The notes beneath the pieces were generated by a model that ran no database searches, had not been told where the DNA came from, and saw only the letters and a program-made list of their open reading frames with translations. From positions 1 through 50,078 of the forward strand of contig CAZTYW010000007.1 of NCBI GenBank assembly GCA_964617695.1: DNA of 50,078 nucleotides, in the 5' to 3' direction. Source of the DNA: CAZTYW01 sp964617695 (GTDB lineage: Bacteria > Chloroflexota > Dehalococcoidia > UBA2247 > RBG-13-53-26). Both the position numbers and the translations under genes were made by a program. Below, one piece after another: positions 42,172 through 48,535 of the stretch; position 1 is the first letter of the stretch; the number at the start of each line of letters is the position of its first letter.

Positions 42172-43023
42172 ATGGAAATCAAGAAGGTTGGTGTAGTAGG
42201 TTGCGGCCTGATGGGCGGAGGTATTGCCGAGGTGTGTGCCAAAGCCGGCTACCCTGTGGTGGTGCTGGAAGTCAACCAGCAGTTTCTCGACAAGGGGATC
42301 TCAAACATCAAGACATCCATGGAGAGAGCAGCCAGGAAGGGCAGGATGACTGAGGAAGAGGCTGCGGCCACCCTGGGACGCATCAAGGGCACACTCAGCA
42401 TGGACGACTTCAAGGACTGCGACCTGGTCATTGAAGCGGCCATCGAGAACCTGGACGAGAAGAAGAGGATTTTCGCCGGGCTGGACAAGGTCTGCCCACC
42501 GCACACCTACCTGGCCAGCAACACCTCCTGCCTGTCGATTCTCGACCTGGCCGTAACCACCGGCAGGCCCAGCCAGGTACTGGGGCTGCACTTCTTCAGT
42601 CCGGTACCGGTGATGAAGCTGGTGGAGATTGTCAAAACACTGGTAACCGGGGACGAGGCTGTCGAGGTGGGCAGGGAATTCTGCAAGGCCATCGGCAAGG
42701 AGACGGTGATGTGCCAGGACACGCCCGGATTCATCGCCAACCGCCTGAGCATGGTCTATCTGGTCTACGTCATCCGCTGCTACGAGCAGGGCCTGGCGAC
42801 CAAGGAGGACATCGACAAGACAATGAGGCTGGGGCTGAACCACCCCATGGGTCCCCTGGAGCTGTCGGACTTCATCGGGCTTGACACGGTGTACTACATT
42901 CTCACCGCCATGCACGAACAGACGAGCGACCCGCTGTTTGCTCCGCCCACTCTGCTAAAGAAGATGGTCACCGCAGGCCATCTGGGGCGCAAGACCGGGA
43001 AAGGGTTCTACGACTACAGGTAA
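42172..43023 (+). CDS. 3-hydroxyacyl-CoA dehydrogenase (3-hydroxybutyryl-CoA-like)
   Basis: 283-aa NAD-dependent dehydrogenase oxidising 3-hydroxyacyl-CoA to 3-ketoacyl-CoA. The NAD-binding GVVGCGLMGGGIAEVCAKAG, the catalytic-site LGLHFFSPVPVMKLVEI and NRLSMVYLV are typical, and the length equals clostridial Hbd. The ATG at 42172 follows AAGGAG; a GTG two codons upstream is unlikely. With the hydratase and the convergent thiolase it makes a complete beta-oxidation set, lacking only an acyl-CoA dehydrogenase in this window. Confidence 0.93.
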   Translation: MEIKKVGVVGCGLMGGGIAEVCAKAGYPVVVLEVNQQFLDKGISNIKTSMERAARKGRMTEEEAAATLGRIKGTLSMDDFKDCDLVIEAAIENLDEKKRIFAGLDKVCPPHTYLASNTSCLSILDLAVTTGRPSQVLGLHFFSPVPVMKLVEIVKTLVTGDEAVEVGREFCKAIGKETVMCQDTPGFIANRLSMVYLVYVIRCYEQGLATKEDIDKTMRLGLNHPMGPLELSDFIGLDTVYYILTAMHEQTSDPLFAPPTLLKKMVTAGHLGRKTGKGFYDYR

Positions 43024-43072
43024 GCTGTCCCCGGGCGTGGGTTTCCCAGGTGACATGGCATAGTGACGATTT

Positions 43073-43107
43073 CGGCCCTGCCAGCACTTGTTCCGCTGGC
43101 AGGGCCG
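43073..43107. terminator. Bidirectional terminator-like hairpin
   Basis: A perfect 13-bp stem (CGGCCCTGCCAGC/GCTGGCAGGGCCG) with a 9-nt loop lies between the convergent dehydrogenase and thiolase genes. On the plus strand TTCGCTTTGT follows, so the U-run is poor. Confidence 0.65.
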
Positions 43108-43138
43108 TTCGCTTTGTCGCCAACAGGGGGTGTGTACT

Positions 43139-44470
43139 CTAGCGCTCGAGGACCATGGCCATTCCCTGCCCCCCACCGATACACAGGGTAGCAAGTCCCC
43201 GGTGCGCATTCCTTCTCTCCATCTCGTAGAGCAGCGTCACCAGTATCCTGGCGCCGCTGCAGCCAATGGGGTGCCCCAGGGATATCCCTGATCCGTGAGG
43301 ATTGACGCTCTCACAGCCGTCCTGGCGGAAGTCTTTGCTTTCGCCGTACCTGGGGATGCCCAACTCCTTCATGCAGGCGATGGTCTGGGAAGCAAAGGCC
43401 TCATTCAGCTCGATCAGGTCCATGTCCTTGATGCTGTAGCCCGTCCGCTTCATCAGCTTGCGCGTGGCAGGTATTGGCCCCAGGCCCATGTACTTGGGAT
43501 CAACCCCGCCGGAGGCGCAGCCGACTATCGACGCCCAGATTTTCAGACCGTTTCTCTCGGCAAACTCCCTGGATGTAATGAGCAGGGCAGCAGCCCCGTC
43601 ATTGATGCCCGAGGCATTGCCTGCAGTCACCGTGCCGCCCTTGACGAAGGCCGCGCCGAGCTTGCCCATCCTCTCCACGTTTGTCTCTATCGGCCTTTCG
43701 TCGGTATCGAACGGTCTGGGGCCGCCCTTCTGTGGTATTTCCACCGCCACAATCTCCTGACTGAACAGGCCATCCTTGATTGCCTTCATGGCCCTGTGAT
43801 GGCTCTCGGCACCCAGTTCGTCCTGCTCAATTCTGGATATCTTGTAGTCCGTGGCGATGTTCTCTGCTGTCACACCCATGTGGTAGTCGTAGAATATCTC
43901 GTACAGGCCATCGAAGACCATCATGTCCAGTGCCTCGGCCTTGGCCCCTATGTCCATGCGGTAGCCCCAGCGGGCCTTGGGCAGGGCGTAAGGCGCAGAG
44001 CTCATGCTCTCCATTCCGCCGGCAATGATGGCGTCTGCGTCCCCAGCCTTTATCGCCTGAGCAGCCAGGGCGACTGCCTTCATCCCGGAAGCGCATATCT
44101 TGTTGACAGTGAACGCACCTGCTTCCTGAGGCACGCCTGCCCTGATGCTTGCCTGTCTGCAGGTGTTCTGGCCCTGTCCCCCCTGAATGACGTTGCCCAT
44201 GATGACTTCGTCTATCACCAGCGGTTGCAGACCGTCGTCCCAGTGCATGTACCTGGCTTCGACCTCACTCCTGTCCACGTCCCTGGAAACGACGGGCCTG
44301 ACCTGCTTGAGCTCATCGGAGACGACGGGTCTCACGCCCGCCCTTTTCATCACTTCTTTGATTACAGTCTTGCCAAGATCGACGACGGGGACGTCTCTCA
44401 GGGAACCGCCGAAAGCACCCACGGCTGTCCTGACTACACTGACAACTACGGCCTGTCTGCTGTTATCCAC
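43139..44470 (-). CDS. Acetyl-CoA acetyltransferase (thiolase) with N-domain insertion
   Basis: 443-aa thiolase splitting or forming acetoacetyl-CoA or 3-ketoacyl-CoA. The nucleophile is Cys126 (NKICASGMKAV); NEAFASQ, GHPIGCSGAR and the second catalytic Cys in CIGGGQGMA are present. Compared with ordinary thiolases of ~390 aa there is an extra ~38 residues (about 47-86) before DEVIMGN, containing a near-duplicated VRPVVS unit. The GTG start follows AAGGAGG. It converges on the hydratase/dehydrogenase pair across a strong hairpin. Confidence 0.92.
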   Translation of the reverse strand: MDNSRQAVVVSVVRTAVGAFGGSLRDVPVVDLGKTVIKEVMKRAGVRPVVSDELKQVRPVVSRDVDRSEVEARYMHWDDGLQPLVIDEVIMGNVIQGGQGQNTCRQASIRAGVPQEAGAFTVNKICASGMKAVALAAQAIKAGDADAIIAGGMESMSSAPYALPKARWGYRMDIGAKAEALDMMVFDGLYEIFYDYHMGVTAENIATDYKISRIEQDELGAESHHRAMKAIKDGLFSQEIVAVEIPQKGGPRPFDTDERPIETNVERMGKLGAAFVKGGTVTAGNASGINDGAAALLITSREFAERNGLKIWASIVGCASGGVDPKYMGLGPIPATRKLMKRTGYSIKDMDLIELNEAFASQTIACMKELGIPRYGESKDFRQDGCESVNPHGSGISLGHPIGCSGARILVTLLYEMERRNAHRGLATLCIGGGQGMAMVLER

Positions 44471-44621
44471 TGGTTCCTCCTTCGGTATGGTTCAGACTGG
44501 TTTCCACAACTGCACATGCCGGAAGCTGGCGCCACACGGTTGCCATCATGCGGTTGCAGCGGTCCGTGATAGACGTGCAGGGTTGCTGTAGCCACTTGCT
44601 GGAGTGGGTCGCTGCATACAC

Positions 44622-44647
44622 CGGGGGAAGTCCAGCTACTTCCCCCG
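44622..44647. repeat. 10-bp perfect hairpin spanning a stop codon
   Basis: CGGGGGAAGT (44622-44631) and ACTTCCCCCG (44638-44647) with a 6-nt loop. The stop codon of the Cys-rich mini-gene lies in the loop and the 3' arm. No T-run follows on either strand. Confidence 0.6.
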
Positions 44648-44815
44648 CTTCTCATAGTCCGGGCACCAGGTGGCATTGGGACGTTGAGGGTTGTGGCACG
44701 CACTGCGCCAGTCCCACTTGCAGCTATCGCAGAGGATTGTGTTCATCCCCAGCGCCCTCTTGATGCGAAGCACCATTCTGTCTTTGAAAGCCGGCCTCTT
44801 GGCTGCTCCGGGCAT
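44636..44815 (-). CDS. Cys-rich mini-protein, unknown
   Basis: 59-aa protein read directly from the minus strand. A basic N-terminal part (KRPAFKDRMVLRIKRALG) is followed by a Cys cluster: LCDSC, SAC, and NATWCPDY, that is Cys29, Cys32, Cys40 and Cys51. The spacing suits a small zinc or iron site. I recall similar short proteins with a PNATxCPDY end in related anaerobes but know no function. Start choice is uncertain: ATG at 44815, or internal ATGs at codons 14 and 24, the last having GAGGG upstream. It lies 165 nt before the thiolase on the same strand. Confidence 0.6.
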   Translation of the reverse strand: MPGAAKRPAFKDRMVLRIKRALGMNTILCDSCKWDWRSACHNPQRPNATWCPDYEKRGK

Positions 44816-44973
44816 GACCTGACGCTTGCTCCAAAACTAACCTGGAAACCGGGTCTCGCTGTTGCGATCGGCCGAAGCGCCGTTCGACTCAAGACCCGAC
44901 TTCTGCAGGTAGAAATCGTCCTATTGAGTTATTGTAGGCTGCCGACCCCCCGAATTCAACATTGCCCGTGTCT

Positions 44974-45003
44974 TTGACTCGGAACTGCAAATGAGATTAG
45001 AAT
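44974..45003 (+). promoter_or_regulatory. Promoter for the HIT gene
   Basis: TTGACT (44974-44979), 18-bp spacer, TAGAAT (44998-45003). The start near 45010 would give a leader of ~10 nt consisting almost only of the GGAGG ribosome site. Confidence 0.6.
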
Positions 45004-45019
45004 ACCAGTCGGAGGGCAA

Positions 45020-45493
45020 GTGGAACATATCTGGGCACCCTGGAGAATCGAGTTCATACTGGGGGAAAAGCCGGAGGGATGCATCCTCTGCCACAGGCCA
45101 CAGGAGAAGGATGACAAAGCCTGCCTCATCCTCTTCCGCGGCAAGAACAACTTCGTCATCCTGAACAAGTTCCCTTACAACCCGGGCCACCTGATGATAT
45201 CTCCCTACCGCCACGTCCCCGACCTGGAAGGGATGACCGACGACGAGATGCTGGAGCACTTCGACCTGGTCAGGAGGGGCATCAGGGCGCTGCGCCAGGC
45301 ATTTGAACCTGCCGCCTTCAACGTCGGCATCAACATAGGCAGGACGGCCGGGGCAGGCATTGGCGACCATATTCACACCCACATCGTGCCGCGATGGGAA
45401 GGCGACACCAACTTCATGCCCGTGGTAGCCGACACCAGGGTATTGCCTGAGGCGCTGGCCTCGACCTATGAGAAGCTCAAGGGGCTGATATAG
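45020..45493 (+). CDS. HIT family nucleotide hydrolase/phosphorylase
   Basis: 157-aa histidine-triad protein, acting on nucleoside phosphates such as AMP-lysine or Ap4A. The HxHxHxx motif is at His117, His119 and His121 (GDHIHTHIVPRW). The N-terminal MEHIWAPWRIEFI and the CILC pair (Cys21, Cys24) are typical of the Ap4A-phosphorylase-like branch. The GTG start follows GGAGG at 5 nt. It stands alone, with a hairpin downstream. Confidence 0.92.
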   Translation: MEHIWAPWRIEFILGEKPEGCILCHRPQEKDDKACLILFRGKNNFVILNKFPYNPGHLMISPYRHVPDLEGMTDDEMLEHFDLVRRGIRALRQAFEPAAFNVGINIGRTAGAGIGDHIHTHIVPRWEGDTNFMPVVADTRVLPEALASTYEKLKGLI

Positions 45494-45645
45494 ACCACCG
45501 CTGAACCCAGTCCCCAAGCATTCAAGGCCCTGTGACCGTCCTCTCTGCACCCGCAACCCGTAGTCGGGGCCGTCCCTGACCTCGTCAGCCAGGCCGGTAC
45601 CGGGACAGCGGGCATAGAACCAGAGCGCGCAGGTCGGCAAATACA

Positions 45646-45674
45646 AGCAGGGCAGGGTCCCACCCTGCCCTGCT
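45646..45674. terminator. Strong hairpin between convergent genes
   Basis: A perfect 13-bp stem (AGCAGGGCAGGGT/ACCCTGCCCTGCT) with a 3-nt loop, placed between the HIT gene and the crotonase gene. No U-run follows, so it may act as a roadblock-type or Rho-assisted terminator. Confidence 0.6.
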
Positions 45675-45731
45675 GGCACTACACCGCCGAATGTCCTCAG
45701 TCAGCCAACAGGCCGCACTGGCCCTCCGCGG

Positions 45732-46607
45732 CTACTGCTTGCGGATATCGTCCTTTTCATGGAAGGCCGCCTTGGCCCCCTTTTCTCTCCTCGCCCTGAA
45801 GTAGTTGAACTCGCCGGGCTCGTGGCGCACGTTGGTGAACATGGTATGGGTGATGTAGGCATAGGTGAAGGAGTCAGTAAGCCCCATGCGGTCGTAGAAC
45901 AGGTGCCTGCAGGCCTTACCTATGGCGATGCCGTCCCTTGGCATGAGGCACAGGTCCCTGGCAAGAGCCTTCACCTCTTCCTCCAGCTTGTCAGCCGGGA
46001 CCGACTTGGTGACCAGGCCGATTCGCTCCGCTTCCTTCCCGTCAATCTGCCTGCCGCTGATGTAGAGGTCGAGCGCCCGCCTCATGCCCACCGTCATCAT
46101 CAGGTGACCAAAGGTGTGCTCGCCACCGCCAGCAAACCCGATCCTCTGCCCGGGGAACCCCATCATGCAATCGTCGGAGCAGACGAAGAAGTCGCACAGC
46201 ATGGCGATCATCAGTCCGGCCTCGAGGGCATAGCCGTGCACCTGGGCTATGGTCAGCTTGGGACACAGGAAGAACCTCTTGTACCCCTCGCTGATCCCCA
46301 TCCGGTCCATCTTCAGCCTTACTCTCTGGCTGGGCCGCCGGTCGTCCTTCTTCTCGCTGAAGCCATAGACGAATCCGACCTTGCTCAGGTCCTGCCCGGC
46401 GGAGAAGCAGCGGCCGGCCCCCTTGAAGATAATCACCTTGACTTCGTCATCTTCTTCCGCCTGGGTAATGGCGTCCAGCACCTCGGCGAAGTCCTCCCCC
46501 ACCGAGATAATGACGTAAGAGTTCATCTTCTCCGGCTTGTTGAAGGTGATGGTGGCAATCTCTCCGTCTTTCTCATACTTGACATACTTGTAGTCTTTCG
46601 GGTCCAT
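45732..46607 (-). CDS. Crotonase-family protein lacking both catalytic Glu
   Basis: 291-aa enoyl-CoA hydratase/isomerase superfamily protein. The CoA-binding and oxyanion-hole parts are recognisable (CFSAGQDLSKV, VHGYALEAGLMIAMLCD). At the two hydratase glutamates it has Met133 and Gly153 (FPGQRIGFAGGGEH), so ordinary hydration is unlikely. Other superfamily reactions (dehalogenation, ring cleavage, isomerisation, decarboxylation) use different residues. The ATG at 46607 follows GGAGG; the longer frame upstream is not supported. It is alone on its strand. Confidence 0.85.
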   Translation of the reverse strand: MDPKDYKYVKYEKDGEIATITFNKPEKMNSYVIISVGEDFAEVLDAITQAEEDDEVKVIIFKGAGRCFSAGQDLSKVGFVYGFSEKKDDRRPSQRVRLKMDRMGISEGYKRFFLCPKLTIAQVHGYALEAGLMIAMLCDFFVCSDDCMMGFPGQRIGFAGGGEHTFGHLMMTVGMRRALDLYISGRQIDGKEAERIGLVTKSVPADKLEEEVKALARDLCLMPRDGIAIGKACRHLFYDRMGLTDSFTYAYITHTMFTNVRHEPGEFNYFRARREKGAKAAFHEKDDIRKQ

Positions 46608-46770
46608 GCCTGCCTCCGTACTCAAAATTCGCCTTAATACTAGCATTCCGTTCGTAGCTGTGTCAATTTGGGCACGATGGGACCCCACCCCCAACCCGGC
46701 CCCCGCTGGTGCCCGCCGAACGCCCTCCCGTCTGCCACTGCACTCCCGCCATCATCGGCCATTGCGCCCT

Positions 46771-46814
46771 CCGTCATTGCGAGGAGCACAGCGACGTGGC
46801 AATCCCAGGGCGGC
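46771..46814 (+). repeat. Dispersed repeat, copy 1 (GTCATTGCGAGGAGC type)
   Basis: 44-nt unit starting CCGTCATTGCGAGGAGC and ending GGCAATCCCAGGGCGGC. Short intergenic repeats of the form GTCATTGCGAGnnnAGCGAnnnnGCAATC are known from many bacterial genomes. Confidence 0.75.
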
Positions 46815-46881
46815 GGGGCAGCCAGACCGCTCGGCTCTCTCCCCGCGTACCGCCAATACCCGCGTGACCGTGCTCCCATGC

Positions 46882-46926
46882 CCGTCATTCCGAGGAGCGC
46901 CAGCGACGTGGCAATCCCAGGGCGGC
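46882..46926 (+). repeat. Dispersed repeat, copy 2
   Basis: 45-nt unit in the same orientation as copy 1, 111 nt downstream. It differs only at the GCG/CCG position and by one inserted base in the GAGCGCCAGCG part. Confidence 0.75.
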
Positions 46927-47015
46927 CGGGTGGCCATCCCCACCACTCACCACTCCGGTACGGGGCAAAACACGGTTGACGTTCTGGCCTGGCAACCCCG
47001 GCAGGCCCGCCGCTA

Positions 47016-47044
47016 TTGATCGTCACCTGCCCTTGCGCTATGAT
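47016..47044 (+). promoter_or_regulatory. Promoter for proA
   Basis: TTGATC (47016-47021), 17-bp spacer, TATGAT (47039-47044). The ATG is 12 nt beyond the -10 box and has no ribosome site, so the mRNA is likely leaderless or nearly so. Confidence 0.55.
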
Positions 47045-47056
47045 AGACCAGCGAAA

Positions 47057-48328
47057 ATGGCATCCGCCATCGAAGAACTGGAGACCAAGGGACAGGCAGC
47101 CAAAGCGGCCTCAAAGAAGCTGGCCCGCCTCTCCACCGAGGTGAAGAACCGCGCCCTGTTGAAGGTCGCCGAGGGGCTGGTGTCGAGACAGAAGGAGATC
47201 CTGTCTGCCAACGAGGCCGACCGCGCAGAGGCGGAAGCCTCCGGCATGAGTGCGGCCATGCTCGACCGGCTGCTGCTCGACCCGTCGCGCATCGCCGGCA
47301 TCGCCGGGGACGTCCGCACGGTAGCGGCCCTTCCCGACCCGGTAGGTGAAGTCTTCGACATGCGCACCCTGCCCAACGGGCTCCAGGTAGGCCGTAAGAG
47401 GGTGCCCCTGGGGGTCATCGGGACGGTGTACGAGAGCCGCCCCAACGTGACGGTGGACATCTCCGCCCTGTGCCTCAAGTCGGGCAATGCGGTCATCCTG
47501 CGGGGCGGCAAGGAGGCCATCAACTCCAGCCTGGCCCTGGCCAGGGTGGTGCAGGAGGCGGCCTACGCCGAAGGCGTGCCCGGGGGCGCCGTCCAGATCA
47601 TGGAGTCCACCGACCGCGCTGCGGTGGACCACATGTTGAAGATGACAGGCGTCATCGACCTGATCGTGCCGCGCGGCGGCGCCGAGCTGGTGCGCTTTGT
47701 GATGAGCAACTCGGCGGTGCCGGTGGTGGCCGGGGGGATCGGGGTGTGCCATACCTACGTCGACAGCACCGCCGACCTGGACAAGGCGGTGGCCATCGCC
47801 TGCAACGCCAAGGTGCAGCGGCCCACCGTCTGCAACGCCCTGGACACGCTGCTGGTCCACGCCGACGTGGCCGAATCGTATCTGCCGCTTATCGCCCGTG
47901 AGTGGTCAAAGGCGGGGGTGGAGATGCACTGTGACGAGGCGGCCATGCGCATCCTCAAGGACGAGCCTTCACTGAAACTGGTGCCGGCCACGGAGCAGGA
48001 CTGGGGCAAAGAGTTCCTGGCGCTGGTGGCGGCCGTCAGGGTGGTCAACTCCCTGGATGACGCCCTGGAGCACATCGACCGCTACGGCTCGGGGCACTCC
48101 GAGGCTATCTTGACCGAGGACTACTCCAGCGGGCTGCGCTTCCTGAACGAGGTGGACGCCGCCTGCGTTTACGTGAACGCCAGCACCCGCTTTACCGACG
48201 GCGGCCAGTTCGGGCTGGGTGCCGAGGTGGGCATCAGCACCCAGAAGTTCCACGCCCGCGGCCCTCTGGGGCTGAAGGAGCTGACCAGCTACAAGTGGAT
48301 CATCTTCGGCAGCGGCCAGGTGCGCTAG
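47057..48328 (+). CDS. proA: Glutamate-5-semialdehyde dehydrogenase
   Basis: 423-aa NADPH-dependent enzyme of proline synthesis, reducing glutamyl-5-phosphate. The catalytic Cys259 lies in QRPTVCNALDTLL; VIGTVYESRPNVTVD, LKSGNAVILRGGKEA and STRFTDGGQFGLGAEVGIST are hallmark segments. The ATG at 47057 begins the usual family N-terminus. The partner kinase ProB is not in the window. Confidence 0.96.
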   Translation: MASAIEELETKGQAAKAASKKLARLSTEVKNRALLKVAEGLVSRQKEILSANEADRAEAEASGMSAAMLDRLLLDPSRIAGIAGDVRTVAALPDPVGEVFDMRTLPNGLQVGRKRVPLGVIGTVYESRPNVTVDISALCLKSGNAVILRGGKEAINSSLALARVVQEAAYAEGVPGGAVQIMESTDRAAVDHMLKMTGVIDLIVPRGGAELVRFVMSNSAVPVVAGGIGVCHTYVDSTADLDKAVAIACNAKVQRPTVCNALDTLLVHADVAESYLPLIAREWSKAGVEMHCDEAAMRILKDEPSLKLVPATEQDWGKEFLALVAAVRVVNSLDDALEHIDRYGSGHSEAILTEDYSSGLRFLNEVDAACVYVNASTRFTDGGQFGLGAEVGISTQKFHARGPLGLKELTSYKWIIFGSGQVR

Positions 48329-48348
48329 AAGGCCGTGCAGCGCAGAAA

Positions 48349-48402
48349 TTATCCGTCAATTAACCCATAATTCACCGTCGATTAACCCCTGCGTGCTATG
48401 AT
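48349..48402 (+). promoter_or_regulatory. Four-site PhoB/OmpR-type operator plus -10 box
   Basis: Four TTxxCC half-sites lie at exactly 11-bp period: TTATCC (48349), TTAACC (48360), TTCACC (48371) and TTAACC (48382). A TATGAT -10 box follows at 48397-48402, with no good -35. The repeats occupy the -35 position and upstream, the layout of promoters activated by PhoP/PhoB-type response regulators. The half-site resembles known Pho boxes (TTAACA-like, GTTCACC-like), but regulator identity is inference. Confidence 0.55.
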
Positions 48403-48408
48403 CCATGA

Positions 48409-48535
48409 AAGGCAGAGAGGACTCAGCCCGGTGGTGCGCGCGGGTCGCCGGGAGGTGGCTATTGCCACGTGAGCAGTCTCCTCCCTGCCCGGCCGGCGGT
48501 TCCGGCAACAGCCTCAGGGAAGGGGGTTAGCGGAC
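48409..48535 (+). promoter_or_regulatory. Structured 5' leader before the eCIS-motif gene
   Basis: The ~127-nt leader can form P1 (48417-48423 with 48475-48483, bulged), enclosing P2 (CCCGGTG 48427-48433 with CGCCGGG 48446-48452) and P3 (GTGGC 48455-48459 with GCCAC 48464-48468, UAUU loop). P4 follows (GCCGG 48492-48496 with CCGGC 48502-48506). This is a three-way junction plus a hairpin. A GGGAAGGGGG stretch precedes the ATG. No known riboswitch was recognised. Confidence 0.4.

Larger units (their letters stand above)
46608..47015. other. Repeat-bearing spacer
   Basis: About 400 nt without a gene. It is Pro/Ala-codon-like GC-rich sequence that contains two direct repeat copies (46771-46814 and 46882-46926). 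Frames in it on both strands are low-complexity and run through the repeats. Confidence 0.5.

Noticed and set aside
43295..44569. 424-codon plus-strand frame opposite the thiolase
   Set aside because: It is antisense to an intact thiolase; Cys/His-rich composition is due to the complement of thiolase codons.
47470..47901. Gly/Arg-rich plus-strand frame inside proA
   Set aside because: It is an out-of-frame shadow of the proA coding sequence in very GC-rich DNA.
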